Shown piece after piece: positions 45,012 to 54,435 of a DNA stretch of 64,000 bases. A program made the translations under genes and the position numbers. The stretch covers positions 186,001 through 250,000 of the forward strand of contig CAVQER010000007.1 of assembly GCA_963711595.1 (NCBI GenBank), read 5' to 3'. This DNA is from JAUSIF01 sp963711595 (GTDB lineage Bacteria; Pseudomonadota; Alphaproteobacteria; Rhizobiales; Xanthobacteraceae). The notes below the pieces were generated by a model, which worked only from the letters and a program-made list of their open reading frames with translations, was not told where the DNA came from and did no database searches. The number at the start of each line of letters is the position of its first letter. Position 1 is the stretch's first letter.

Positions 45012-45944
45012 ATGACCGACCGATCCAGACTTCGCATCGGCACCCGCGGTAGTCCGCTCGCGCGGGCACAAACCGATATCGTGCGGGCGCGACTTGCCAT
45101 CGCAAACCGGCTCGATCCCGCCGCGATCGAAGTCGTGGCGATCAGCACGTCAGGCGATGCCGTGCGCGACCGACCGCTCGCGGAAGCGGGCGGCAAAGGG
45201 TTGTTCACGAAAGAAATCGAGGAGGCGCTGCTCGCCGGGGAGATCGATCTGGCGGTACATTCGGCGAAGGACGTCCCGACGTTTCTGCCGAAGGGTCTCG
45301 TACTCGCGGCATTTCCCGAACGGGCCGATCCGCGCGACGCTCTTGTCAGTGAGAATTTTGCGCGCCTCGCGGATCTGCCGACGGGCGCCGTCGTAGGCAG
45401 CGCATCCGTGCGTCGCGAGGCGCTCGTGCGACGGCTCCGGCCGGACGTGGCCGTGAAGCTGTTGCGCGGCAACGTCAATACGCGCCTGGAAAAGGTAGCG
45501 AGCGGTGCGTTCGACGCCGCCGTGCTCGCGCTCGCAGGGTTGGAGCGCCTCGGCCTTTCCGCACGCGCAAAAGAGGTGCTCGACCCGGAAATTTTTCCGC
45601 CTTCCGTCGGCCAAGGCGCGATTGCGATCGAAATCCGTGCGGGCGACGAAGAGGCCGCAAGTCTTGCCGCCGCCATTGACGACATGCCGACGGCAACCGC
45701 GCTTGCCGCCGAGCGCGCGTTTCTTGCCGAACTTGACGGCTCCTGCCGCACGCCGATCGCGGGTCACGCGCGTATCGTGAAGGGACGCTTGCGATTTCAT
45801 GGATTGGTGATCTCGCCGGACGGCCGCGAAGCCGTGGAGACGGCGCGCGAGGGCCTGCCTGCCGACGCGGCGCGCCTCGGGTCGGACGCGGGACGAGAAT
45901 TGAAGAGCCGCGCTCCAGCCGGCGTGCTTGCAACGCTTTCATAG
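45012..45944 (+). CDS. hemC: Porphobilinogen deaminase
   Basis: Joins four porphobilinogens into hydroxymethylbilane. Begins LRIGTRGSPLARAQ, has the HSAKDVPTFLP catalytic Asp block, and C245 in LDGSCRTPIAGHA carries the dipyrromethane cofactor. Length 310 is standard. The ATG is chosen over a GTG seven codons earlier. hemD begins at the next base after its stop. Confidence 0.97.
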   Translation: MTDRSRLRIGTRGSPLARAQTDIVRARLAIANRLDPAAIEVVAISTSGDAVRDRPLAEAGGKGLFTKEIEEALLAGEIDLAVHSAKDVPTFLPKGLVLAAFPERADPRDALVSENFARLADLPTGAVVGSASVRREALVRRLRPDVAVKLLRGNVNTRLEKVASGAFDAAVLALAGLERLGLSARAKEVLDPEIFPPSVGQGAIAIEIRAGDEEAASLAAAIDDMPTATALAAERAFLAELDGSCRTPIAGHARIVKGRLRFHGLVISPDGREAVETAREGLPADAARLGSDAGRELKSRAPAGVLATLS

Positions 45945-46652
45945 ATGCGTGTTCTGGTGACACGGCCGCAGCCCGACGCCGCACGTACCGCGGCGCGTGT
46001 GAGAGAGCTCGGACACGATGTCATCGTCGATCCATTGCTCTCGATCACGTCGGTGACCGTTTCCGAGATTCCGGCGGGTCCATTCGCGGGCCTCGCAGCG
46101 ACGAGTGCCAACGCGGTTCGAGCGGCTGCGGCAAATGTCGCGCTCGACTTCACCCGCGCGATTCCGACTTTTACGGTTGGGGGCCACACGGCGGAAGCGG
46201 CGCGGGCCGCCGGGTTCAAGAAGGTAGTCGCCGCCGATGGTGATGCGTCGGCGCTGGCAAGGTTGCTCGAGAATGAACTCGCTGCAGGCACGCGCGTGTT
46301 GCACTTGGCTGGCGAAGACCGCGCTCGGGATCTTTCCGGTTTGCTCTCGAACAGCGGGATTGCCGTCGAAGTGCTCGTTCTCTACCGAGCGCAGCCGGCG
46401 GCGGCCCTCGCGCCAGCAATCGCCGCTGCGCTGTCACAGAACAAGGTTGATGCAATCTTGCACTTCTCCCTACGGAGCGCGGCGACGTTTGCGTCTCTTG
46501 CCCAGCGCCAAGGTCTCGCCGATGCCGCACGGAGACCGCGTCACTTGTGTCTTTCGCGGACCGTGGCGCAGGGGCTCGCGCCCCTCGGCGTCGCGGTCGA
46601 ATGTGCGGCGCGGCCGACTGAAGAAGAGCTTGTCGCGTTACTCGGTCCGTGA
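45945..46652 (+). CDS. hemD: Uroporphyrinogen-III synthase
   Basis: Closes hydroxymethylbilane with D-ring inversion. The family is diverged; the evidence is VLVTRPQPDAARTAARVRELGHDV at the start, FTSANAVRAAA-type block (LAATSANAVRAAAANV), and the position directly behind hemC. 235 residues, two-domain alpha/beta. The ATG directly abuts the hemC stop, implying coupling. Confidence 0.91.
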   Translation: MRVLVTRPQPDAARTAARVRELGHDVIVDPLLSITSVTVSEIPAGPFAGLAATSANAVRAAAANVALDFTRAIPTFTVGGHTAEAARAAGFKKVVAADGDASALARLLENELAAGTRVLHLAGEDRARDLSGLLSNSGIAVEVLVLYRAQPAAALAPAIAAALSQNKVDAILHFSLRSAATFASLAQRQGLADAARRPRHLCLSRTVAQGLAPLGVAVECAARPTEEELVALLGP

Positions 46653-46724
46653 AGCGGTTGCGGCCGCGGGTGGCTGGGTCTATCCCGGTCGCGCAAGCGC
46701 GATTCCCGCGGCGCAAGAGGAGCC

Positions 46725-47918
46725 ATGGTGGAAGGCGACCGCCCGGAGGACGAAGCACCGCCGCCCACCCCCAAGCGGCGGCGGCGGCCGCCTACCCTTG
46801 AGTTGAAGGCGACCGAGGTCGGCGGCCAATCGGCGGCTGCGGAGGCGCCCCAGGCGGAAAGATCCGCCGAACACCATGCATCCGATTCGATCGACTGGCG
46901 CGCGCTCCTGACGAATGCGCAGGTCACCGGCGTGGTCGGTGTTCTTGCCGGTGCGCTCCTCGTGTTTGGATTGATGACGCTGTTCGGAAATCGCAGCGGG
47001 GGCGACGCGCGCGTAACCGAACTTTCGCACGAGGTGAAGAATCTTTCTTCGCGCATCGAGACGCTGGCCAACCGTCCGCTGCCGCATCCCGACTCGGCGG
47101 GTCTCGCGCAGCGGATCGACCGGCTGACAGCCGCAATCGGCGACAGCGAGCAGCGGCTCGCTTCGATCGAGCGCCGCCCGGCGCAGCAGGCGCCGGACCT
47201 TTCAACAGTCAATCAGCGTACGGCCGCGATCGAAACAGCGATCAAGGACTTGCGCGGGGCGTTAACCGAGCTTCGCCGCGCGGCCGAACAGACGCCGCCG
47301 GCAGCCATCCCGCAGGCGATCGACGCACTGACCAACCGCATCGGGGGTCTGGAAGAGCGCATCTCCGCCCTCGTAGCACCGCGGGCCGCGGCCTCCACTG
47401 CTGCGCTTGCCACCGAGATCGGCACGCTCAATGCGTTGTCGGACGCATTGAAGAGCGGACTCCCGTTCATGAAGGAGCTCGAGGCGGCCCGGGTACAACT
47501 CGGCGACAGGGCCGCACCGCTCGCTGTGCTCGAGCCTTATGCCGGCAAGGGAATCCCGACTATGGCCGCGCTCGCAGAAAGCCTGTCACAACTCGCGCCG
47601 CATCTCACGCGCGCACCTTCAGCCGACACGAGCGTACTCGGGCGCCTCCTCGACAACGCCGCACGACTTGTCGAGGTACGCCCGGTCGGCGAGCCGGAAG
47701 GAAAAGGCGCGGGCGCTCTCGTCGCGCGCGCCGAGACGAAACTCGCTCGCGGCGACGTAGCCGGCGCACTGGCGGAAGTCGACCAGCTGGCGGATAGCGC
47801 AAAAGCGGCAGCGTCGACGTGGATCGCGGCCGCAAGGCAGCGGCTCGACGCTGAGCGGACCGTGCGGCAGCTTATCGATGCAGCGCTTGCCAACAGCGTA
47901 GGGCGCAAGCAGTCGTGA
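46725..47918 (+). CDS. Mic60/mitofilin-like membrane protein
   Basis: About 397 residues: a Pro/Arg-rich cytoplasmic start (1-60), one membrane helix (about 68-88, VTGVVGVLAGALLVFGLMTL), then coiled-coil (about 95-230) and an alpha-helical C-terminal mitofilin-like signature near the end (LLDNAARLVEVRPVG, RGDVAGALAEVDQLADSA). This is the pattern of alphaproteobacterial Mic60, the relative of the mitochondrial crista-junction protein, which is encoded in the hem region. It probably shapes inner-membrane invaginations. RBS GAGGAG precedes the ATG. The stop overlaps the next start by GTGA. Confidence 0.83.
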   Translation: MVEGDRPEDEAPPPTPKRRRRPPTLELKATEVGGQSAAAEAPQAERSAEHHASDSIDWRALLTNAQVTGVVGVLAGALLVFGLMTLFGNRSGGDARVTELSHEVKNLSSRIETLANRPLPHPDSAGLAQRIDRLTAAIGDSEQRLASIERRPAQQAPDLSTVNQRTAAIETAIKDLRGALTELRRAAEQTPPAAIPQAIDALTNRIGGLEERISALVAPRAAASTAALATEIGTLNALSDALKSGLPFMKELEAARVQLGDRAAPLAVLEPYAGKGIPTMAALAESLSQLAPHLTRAPSADTSVLGRLLDNAARLVEVRPVGEPEGKGAGALVARAETKLARGDVAGALAEVDQLADSAKAAASTWIAAARQRLDAERTVRQLIDAALANSVGRKQS

Positions 47919-49450
47919 TTCGCATCGCCCTTTTCCTAGCAGCGATCGCGGCGATCGCGCTGGGCGCAGCGTGGTTCGCGGACCGGCCTGGCGAGGTCGT
48001 AATGACCTGGCAGGGCTGGCGCATTTCGACCTCGCTCATGGTCGCGGCCGCCGCTCTGTTGGTCGTCATTGCGCTTGCGATCATTGCGTGGTCGCTGCTC
48101 CGCTTCGTGTTGTACTCGCCCCAGCGGGTAGCCGATTTCGTCGAAGAGCGGAGGCAGCTTCGCGGCTGGCGCGCGGTCTCGCGGGGACTGATTGCGGTCG
48201 GCACCGGGAATATGTCGCTTGCAAAACGTTCTGCGGGCGAAGCACGCAAGCTACTGGCGGGCGAGCCACTGACGCTGCTGCTCTCCGCACAGGCGGCACA
48301 ACTCGCCGGCGACTCGAAAGTTGCGGAAGCAGAATTCCGCAACATGCTCGCTCACGAAGAGACGAAACTTCTCGGGCTGCATGGCCTGTTCGTGGAAGCG
48401 GCGCGGCGCGCGGATCCCGTTGCCGCGCTCGCCTATGCCGAGGAGGCGGCAAAGGCAGATCCGGCGCTCGGATGGGCGGGCGATGCGGTAATCGAATTCC
48501 GCTGCCGCGCAGGCGATTGGTCCGGAGCGCTCGAGTTGCTCGAAGCGCAAATTGCCGCGAAAGCGGTCAGCAAGGCCGCCGGGAAGCGCCGCCGCGCCGT
48601 GCTGATGACTGCCCAGGCGCTGGCGATTGAGGAAGCCGATCCTGCCCGTGCTCAGGAACTCGCAACCGGCGCGGCGCGGCTCGCGCCCGATCTCGTTCCG
48701 GCCGTCGCGCTCGCCGGACGATTGGAGGCACTCGCGGGAAATGTTCGGCGCGGTTCGCGCATGATCGGCAAGGCATTTGCCGCGAACCCGCATCCCGAAT
48801 TGGCGGAGGCGTACACGGAATTGCGTCCCGGCGACACCGCGCGCGAGCGCCTCGATCGCGCAAAGGCGCTCGCGCAAAAGGCGCCTGCGCATCCGGAGTC
48901 CTTGCTCGCGCTCGCACGGGCCGCGATGGACGCACACGACTTTTCCCAGGCGCGGAGCGCGCTTGCCCCCCTTCTTACGGAGCCGACGCAGCGCGTTTGT
49001 CTGCTCATGGCTGAGATCGAGGCGACCGAACTCGGCGACCACGGCAAGGCGCGCGAGTGGACGGCTCGTGCCGTGCGCGCGCGGCGCGATCCGGCCTGGG
49101 TCGCGGACGGCTACGTGTCGGAACGCTGGCTGCCGATCTCGCCGCTCTCCGGCAAACTCGATGCCTTTGTATGGACGGTGCCGCCCGAGGCGCTTGCGGG
49201 GCCGGTGCTCGAGCAGGTGGCGCAGCAGGCGCTTGCCGAGGCGGCGGCGAAAGCAAGCCGTCCGACCGCGCCGGTTCCTGCGCCCGTGGCGATAGAGGCC
49301 GCGCGATCTCGCCCCGCTCCGCGCCGCAAAGCGGGGGTGGACCCAGTGGTAGCGGAGCCACCATTGCCGGACGATCCGGGTCCCGAGGCGGATGCGCCGA
49401 CGCGCAGACGCTTCCGTTTGCTTGATTGGCTGGCCGGGCCAAGTCCTTGA
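47915..49450 (+). CDS. HemY-like inner-membrane TPR protein
   Basis: About 511 residues: two membrane helices (4-22 and ~40-65) with the conserved MTWQGWRISTS between them, then repeated TPR-like helices, and a proline-rich tail. It matches the HemY N-terminal family (COG3898-type); its role in haem synthesis is not firmly established, and in alphaproteobacteria it accompanies the Mic60 gene. GTG start overlaps the mic60 stop. Confidence 0.86.
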   Translation: MIRIALFLAAIAAIALGAAWFADRPGEVVMTWQGWRISTSLMVAAAALLVVIALAIIAWSLLRFVLYSPQRVADFVEERRQLRGWRAVSRGLIAVGTGNMSLAKRSAGEARKLLAGEPLTLLLSAQAAQLAGDSKVAEAEFRNMLAHEETKLLGLHGLFVEAARRADPVAALAYAEEAAKADPALGWAGDAVIEFRCRAGDWSGALELLEAQIAAKAVSKAAGKRRRAVLMTAQALAIEEADPARAQELATGAARLAPDLVPAVALAGRLEALAGNVRRGSRMIGKAFAANPHPELAEAYTELRPGDTARERLDRAKALAQKAPAHPESLLALARAAMDAHDFSQARSALAPLLTEPTQRVCLLMAEIEATELGDHGKAREWTARAVRARRDPAWVADGYVSERWLPISPLSGKLDAFVWTVPPEALAGPVLEQVAQQALAEAAAKASRPTAPVPAPVAIEAARSRPAPRRKAGVDPVVAEPPLPDDPGPEADAPTRRRFRLLDWLAGPSP

Positions 49451-49522
49451 ATTGGGCCCATAGCCCCGCTATCAGGGCCGTGCGCGAAAGCGGCGAGACA
49501 CTGACGCCATCGCGTGCATCGG

Positions 49523-49597
49523 GCCGGCATAGCTCAGCGGTAGAGCATCCGCTTCGTAAGCGGGGGGTCGGGGGTTCAAATCCCTCTGCCGGCACCA
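49523..49597 (+). tRNA. tRNA-Thr (anticodon CGT)
   Basis: Acceptor GCCGGCA pairs with TGCCGGC; D-arm GCTC/GAGC, anticodon arm TCCGC-loop-GCGGG with loop TTCGTAA (anticodon CGT, reads ACG), T-arm with TTCAAAT, CCA encoded. Confidence 0.96.
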
Positions 49598-49900
49598 TCG
49601 TTTCCGTACGAATTTTTCGGCCCAACGTTGCGACCCGCGCGATTGTGGGCAGCGCTTTCGAAGGCCCTCCCGTTCAACCGGTTGCCTCGGATTAGGCGTG
49701 GAATCGCAAAAGCTGCTTTTGCGAATTCGCGTTGTCGTTGCCAATCCGGACTGGGCATAGTCAGATATTCGAGAAGCGTGCAGAGAAAATCGCAACAACA
49801 GCCGGACTCTCGCGGGGAGGGCCGCTCGGCCTACCCTCCACGTCGACGAAATCCGGCGATGAAATCGAAGCTCGCCGAAGCGAGCGCAAGGGAGGGTTAC
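49598..49900 (+). other. Leader region of the Liv-type operon
   Basis: About 300 bases between tRNA-Thr and the substrate-binding protein gene. The reading frame remains open through it but its basic, Ser/Arg-rich translation is unlike any family. It holds a perfect 21-base inverted repeat and a strong ribosome-binding site (GGGAGGG) before the ATG. Probably promoter and leader of the ABC operon. Confidence 0.55.
49704..49724. promoter_or_regulatory. Operator-like palindrome upstream of the Liv-type operon
   Basis: TCGCAAAAGC-T-GCTTTTGCGA: two perfect ten-base arms around one centre base, ~180 bases before the binding-protein ATG. It could be a regulator operator or an RNA hairpin; the one-base centre makes a stable RNA hairpin unlikely without loss of base pairs. 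Confidence 0.35.
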
Positions 49901-51076
49901 ATGAGGAAACGGTTGATTGGCTTGTGCGCGACCGGCGCACTGCTCGCGTTCACCGGCGCCGCGGCTGCGGAGACTGTGAAGGTCGGGGTGCTCGGCGTGT
50001 TCTCCGGCGGCTTCGCGCGCTGGGGTGAACAGTTCCAGCAGGCGATCGCGGTCTATCAGAAGCACAACGGCGATGCGGTGAACGGCAACAAGATTGAAGT
50101 GGTCTATCGCGACGTCGGCGGCCCGGACCCGGCCAAGTCGCGGCAACTGACGGAAGAACTGATCCTGCGCGAGAAAGTGCAGTTCATCGGCGGATACGCG
50201 TTCACGCCGAACGCGTTGTCGGTGGCGCAACTCGTCACTGAAGCGAAAGTGCCGACGGTCATCTTCAACGCCGCGACGTCCGTGATTACGCGTCGCTCGC
50301 CGTATTTCGTTCGCGTGAGCTTCACGCTCGCGCAGGACACGCTACCGCTCGCCCAATGGGCCCCGAAGAATGGGATCAAGCGGGTTGTCTCGGTCGTGTC
50401 GGACTATGCGCCAGGTCACGACGGCGAAGCGACCTTCGTCAAGGTATTCAAGGAAAACGGCGGGGAGATCCTGGAAGCGATCCGCATTCCCCTCGCCACG
50501 ACGGACTTCGCTCCCTTCTTCGAGCGAATCCTCCAACAGAAGCCGGATGCGATCTTCCTGTTCGGGCCGGGCGGTCCCGCTTCAGTCGGAATGATCAACA
50601 CGTGGGCGTCGCGCCTGAAGCCAGCGGGGATCCAGCTCCTGACCACGAACGAGACGCAGGAGATCGACCTGGCGAAAATCGGCAAGGCATCGATCGATGC
50701 GGTCGGCTCCTCGCATTACACGGAGACGATCGATAATCCGCTGAATAAGCGTCTGCGCTCGGACCTTGAGTCCATGTTCGGCAAGGATCGCATTCCGGAC
50801 ACCGCCACGGTTTCCGCTTACGACGGCATGCATATGATTTACCAGGCTGTCGCCAAGCTCGGACCGCGCCCGAACCCGGAAGAGACCATGAAGCTCATGA
50901 GCAATATGAAGTTCGATAGCCCGCGCGGGCCGATCGCGATCGACCCGAAGACGCGCGACATCGTGCAGAACGTCTATCTGCGACGCGTGAAGGAGCAGGA
51001 CGGTAGGCTCGTGAACATCAACTTCGCCACGGTGCCGATGGTCAGGGACCCGTGGAAGGACTGGAATCCGGAGTGA
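49901..51076 (+). CDS. Branched-chain-type ABC transporter substrate-binding protein
   Basis: Periplasmic binding protein of the Liv (HAAT) family, 391 residues. Signal peptide 1-24 (ends GAAAAETVK). The family opening VKVGVLGVFSGGFARWGEQFQQAI and the YRDVGGPDPAKSRQL segment follow. Ligand could be branched-chain or aromatic compound; it is not readable. First gene of an operon with two permeases and two ATPases. Confidence 0.91.
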   Translation: MRKRLIGLCATGALLAFTGAAAAETVKVGVLGVFSGGFARWGEQFQQAIAVYQKHNGDAVNGNKIEVVYRDVGGPDPAKSRQLTEELILREKVQFIGGYAFTPNALSVAQLVTEAKVPTVIFNAATSVITRRSPYFVRVSFTLAQDTLPLAQWAPKNGIKRVVSVVSDYAPGHDGEATFVKVFKENGGEILEAIRIPLATTDFAPFFERILQQKPDAIFLFGPGGPASVGMINTWASRLKPAGIQLLTTNETQEIDLAKIGKASIDAVGSSHYTETIDNPLNKRLRSDLESMFGKDRIPDTATVSAYDGMHMIYQAVAKLGPRPNPEETMKLMSNMKFDSPRGPIAIDPKTRDIVQNVYLRRVKEQDGRLVNINFATVPMVRDPWKDWNPE

Positions 51077-51112
51077 GCCGGGCCGCGCGGGCGGCAAAGT
51101 AACGGCGCTCCG

Positions 51113-51979
51113 ATGGAATCGGCGGTTATCGTCCTGTTGGACGGATTGGCCTACGGAATGGTGCTGTTCATCATCTCCGTAGGCCTCACCGTCACCATGG
51201 GGCTGATGCGCGTGGTCAATCTCGCCCACGGCAGCTTCGCCATGGTCGGCGGCTACCTTGCAGCGGTGCTGGTCGTGTCGGGAACGCCGTTCTTTCTTGC
51301 GGCTGTGCTTGGAACCGCCGCCGCCGGCATCCTAGGTGGGTTCACGGAAGTGACGATCTTCCGGCGTCTGTACCGGAAAGGCGAACTCGCGCAGGTCTTG
51401 ATGACCTTCGGCATGGTGTTCGTCACCATCGCGGCGCTTACCTGGCTGTTCGGCACCGACATCAAACGCCTGCCGGTTCCGGATTATCTGAGCGGACTCG
51501 TAGATCTCGGATTCCGAAGCTACCCGACGTATCGGTTGTTTCTGATCGCCGTCGGCGCGGTGCTCGCGTTCGTGCTCTGGTACGTTATCGAGAATTCCCT
51601 CTACGGTGCGCGGCTGCGAGCTGCGGTCGACAACCCAAGGATGGCGCGCGCTGTTGGGATCAACGTCAACCGCCTCTTCACGACCACCTTCGTCGCGGGC
51701 TGCGCGCTCGCGGGCTTCGGCGGGATCATCGGCGCCGACATCCTTCCACTCGAGCCGTTCTATGCGCTGCGCTATCTCGTGCCGTTTCTGGTGATTGTCG
51801 CTGTCGGCGGGCTCGGCAGTTTCAAGGGCTCCTTCGTTGCAGCGATCACCCTCGGTGTGATCGACACCGCCGGCAAGTTTCTGGTGCCGAACGTCGCGCC
51901 GTATCTGTTCTTTGGCCTCGTGTTCCTGCTGCTCCTGTGGCGCCCGAACGGGATTCTTCCGGCAAAGAGTGCCGCATGA
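51113..51979 (+). CDS. Branched-chain-type ABC permease (LivH family)
   Basis: 288-residue inner-membrane permease with about eight predicted helices and the family N-terminus LLDGLAYGMVLFIISVGLTVTMGLMRVVNLAHGSF broken as NLAHGSF. Its stop overlaps the livM-type start by ATGA. Pairs with the next gene to form the channel. Confidence 0.91.
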   Translation: MESAVIVLLDGLAYGMVLFIISVGLTVTMGLMRVVNLAHGSFAMVGGYLAAVLVVSGTPFFLAAVLGTAAAGILGGFTEVTIFRRLYRKGELAQVLMTFGMVFVTIAALTWLFGTDIKRLPVPDYLSGLVDLGFRSYPTYRLFLIAVGAVLAFVLWYVIENSLYGARLRAAVDNPRMARAVGINVNRLFTTTFVAGCALAGFGGIIGADILPLEPFYALRYLVPFLVIVAVGGLGSFKGSFVAAITLGVIDTAGKFLVPNVAPYLFFGLVFLLLLWRPNGILPAKSAA

Positions 51980-52971
51980 AACCCGACCTACCTCAGGGGT
52001 CGGTGTTGGCAGAGGATCGAGTGAGCCCGATCTGGCACGCGGCGCCCTGGCTGATCGCAATCGCCTATTACTTTCTGGCCAGCGGCTACCTCAGCCTCGG
52101 CACGAATATTCTCGTTTACATACTGCTCACGCTGTCTCTCGATCTCGCGCTCGGCTACGCGGGCATCATCACGCTCGGACACGCAGCGTTCTTCGGATTC
52201 GGCGCCTATGCTGCCGGGCTTTTCGCCGTGCATGTCTACGCCGAACCGGTGGCCGGCCTGATCGTCGCGACCATCGTCACCGGCATCTTCGCGATGCTCA
52301 CCGGGATGCTGATCCTGCATACGCAAGGTGTGACACTCCTCATGCTAACGCTCGCGATCTCAATTCTGCTCGCGGAATGGGCGAATCGCGCGCACTCGAT
52401 CACCGGCGGTGACGACGGACTGCAGGTCACGATGAAGCCGGTGCTCGGCTTGTTCCGTTTCGATCTGTGGGGGAATACGGCGTACCTCTATTCGCTAGTC
52501 GTGCTGTTTCTCTGGTTTCTCGCGAGCTGGAGCATGGTGCATTCGCCGTTCGGACGCTCGCTCGACGGTATTCGCCAGAGCCCTGCGCGCATGCGGGCGA
52601 TCGGTACGCCCGTGTGGTGGCGGCTCGTCGTCGTCTACGCGATCTCAGGAGCGATGGCGGGCACCGCGGGCGCGCTAACGGCACAGACCACGCGCTTCGT
52701 CGGATTGAACACGCTGCACGTGCTGATCTCAGGTATTGCCGTCGTGATGCTCGTCCTCGGCGGCACGAAGCGGCTCTATGGCGCATTCATCGGCGCGGCG
52801 ATCTATGTCGTGGTCCAGGACTTCGCAGCCAAGATCAATCCCTTCTACTGGATGTTCGTCATCGGTGGCCTGCTCATGGCGACCGTGATGTTCCTGGAAG
52901 GCGGTCTGATGGAAGTGCTGGACATCGCGCGGCGAAAAGCCCGTCAGTTCAGCGGACGGGTAAAGCCATGA
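51976..52971 (+). CDS. Branched-chain-type ABC permease (LivM family)
   Basis: 331-residue second permease; LALGYAGIITLGHAAFFGFGAYAAG is the LivM signature (shown here as GYAGIITLGHAAFFGFGAY). The start is the ATG that overlaps the previous stop; an upstream in-frame start would sit inside livH. About ten membrane segments. Confidence 0.9.
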   Translation: MKPDLPQGSVLAEDRVSPIWHAAPWLIAIAYYFLASGYLSLGTNILVYILLTLSLDLALGYAGIITLGHAAFFGFGAYAAGLFAVHVYAEPVAGLIVATIVTGIFAMLTGMLILHTQGVTLLMLTLAISILLAEWANRAHSITGGDDGLQVTMKPVLGLFRFDLWGNTAYLYSLVVLFLWFLASWSMVHSPFGRSLDGIRQSPARMRAIGTPVWWRLVVVYAISGAMAGTAGALTAQTTRFVGLNTLHVLISGIAVVMLVLGGTKRLYGAFIGAAIYVVVQDFAAKINPFYWMFVIGGLLMATVMFLEGGLMEVLDIARRKARQFSGRVKP

Positions 52972-52984
52972 CTGCGGTTGGCCA

Positions 52985-53728
52985 ATGGCGCTTTCGGTTC
53001 GCGGGCTGTGCAAGAGTTTCGGCGCACTTCCCGTCGCGCAATCGATCGATCTCGATCTCGCCCCGGGCGCTCGGCACGCGCTGATAGGGCCGAACGGCGC
53101 CGGCAAGACGACGTTTGTGAACCTGCTCACGGGAATGCTCGCGCCCGATTCCGGCTCGATCCGCCTCGGCGCGGACACGATCGACAAGTTGAAGCCGGAA
53201 GATCGCGTGCGGCTTGGTCTCGCGCGCACGCACCAGATCAACACACTTCTGAATGAGACGAGCGTCCGCGATAACGTGGCGATCGCGATCGCAGAACGTG
53301 ACGGAATCGCCTGGCGCATGTTCCGGTTCATGAAAGAGTGGCGCGATTGTCTGGAGGAATTGGACTCGCGCCTGAAGGAATTCGGGATCGCCGACGTCGG
53401 CGACCGGCGCGTCGCGGAGTTGCCCTACGGTAAGCAACGGCTGCTCGAGATCGCGATCGCGCTCGCATTGAAACCGCGCGTTCTTCTATTGGATGAGCCG
53501 GCGGCGGGTGTGCCGGCTGCGGAAGCGCATGTGATCCATGATGCACTGGGAAGGTTGCCACGCGAGATCGCGATCCTGATCATCGAACACGACATGGACG
53601 TCGTGTTCCGCTTCGCGCGCGAAATCACGGTGCTCGTGCAAGGAAAGATCCTGACGAGCGGAGCGCCCACGAAGATTGCAGCCGATCCCGAGGTTCGCGC
53701 GGTCTACCTCGGCCGGAGCGTTCGATGA
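52985..53728 (+). CDS. Branched-chain-type ABC ATPase (LivG family)
   Basis: 247-residue nucleotide-binding protein with Walker A GPNGAGKTT (~35-43), Q-loop THQIN, a degenerate signature LPYGKQRLLEIA (normally LSYGEQR) and Walker B VLLLDEPAAG. LSYG-to-LPYG with KQR is a small departure from the LivG norm but ABC motifs are otherwise complete. It overlaps livF by four bases. Confidence 0.91.
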   Translation: MALSVRGLCKSFGALPVAQSIDLDLAPGARHALIGPNGAGKTTFVNLLTGMLAPDSGSIRLGADTIDKLKPEDRVRLGLARTHQINTLLNETSVRDNVAIAIAERDGIAWRMFRFMKEWRDCLEELDSRLKEFGIADVGDRRVAELPYGKQRLLEIAIALALKPRVLLLDEPAAGVPAAEAHVIHDALGRLPREIAILIIEHDMDVVFRFAREITVLVQGKILTSGAPTKIAADPEVRAVYLGRSVR

Positions 53729-54432
53729 GCCTTGCGCTCGACGTCAAGGAGTTGCGCGCGGGTTACGGGCCGACAGTCGTACTCGACGGAATCTCGCTCG
53801 CGGTTCCTGCAGGCGGCACGCTCTCGGTGCTCGGGCGGAACGGTGTCGGGAAGAGCACTCTGCTCGCAACGCTCATGGGTCTGACGACACGCCATCAAGG
53901 GTCGATCCATCTCGGCAACCAGGCGATCGAGGGCCGGCCGACGCACGTTCGCAACGAGCTGGGTCTTGGTTACGTGCCGCAGGAACGCGAAATTTTTCCC
54001 TCGCTCAACGTCGAGGAAAACATGGCGGTTTCGATGCGCAGCGGCGGCTGGACGATCGACGCGGTGTTCGATCTGTTTCCCGGTCTCAAGGCGCGGCGCA
54101 AGAACACGGGCAATCGGCTCTCCGGCGGCGAACAGCAGATGCTTGCGATTGGTCGCGCCCTCGTCGGCGCGCCTAAGGTGCTGCTGCTCGATGAGCCACT
54201 CGAAGGCCTCGCGCCAGTGGTCATCGAGGCGCTCGTCGAGGCGCTCGAGCGCGTACAGAAGGAATCAAGGTTGACAATGCTGCTTGTCGAGCAGAAGGCG
54301 GAACTCGCGCTTTCTCTGACCGCCGAAGCAGTGATCCTCGATCGCGGACGGATCGTTTACCACGGCGCGAGCGCAGCGCTCAAAGCGGATGAAGCTACGC
54401 AGGCACGGTTGTTGGGCGTGGCGGACAAGTAA
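53725..54432 (+). CDS. Branched-chain-type ABC ATPase (LivF family)
   Basis: 235-residue nucleotide-binding protein with Walker A GRNGVGKSTLL, signature LSGGEQQMLAIGRAL and Walker B VLLLDEPLEGLAP, the classic LivF form. It ends three bases from the convergent hydroxyacid dehydrogenase. The full set K-H-M-G-F, all on one strand with overlaps, is a complete importer. Confidence 0.92.
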   Translation: MSLALDVKELRAGYGPTVVLDGISLAVPAGGTLSVLGRNGVGKSTLLATLMGLTTRHQGSIHLGNQAIEGRPTHVRNELGLGYVPQEREIFPSLNVEENMAVSMRSGGWTIDAVFDLFPGLKARRKNTGNRLSGGEQQMLAIGRALVGAPKVLLLDEPLEGLAPVVIEALVEALERVQKESRLTMLLVEQKAELALSLTAEAVILDRGRIVYHGASAALKADEATQARLLGVADK

Positions 54433-54435
54433 CCG

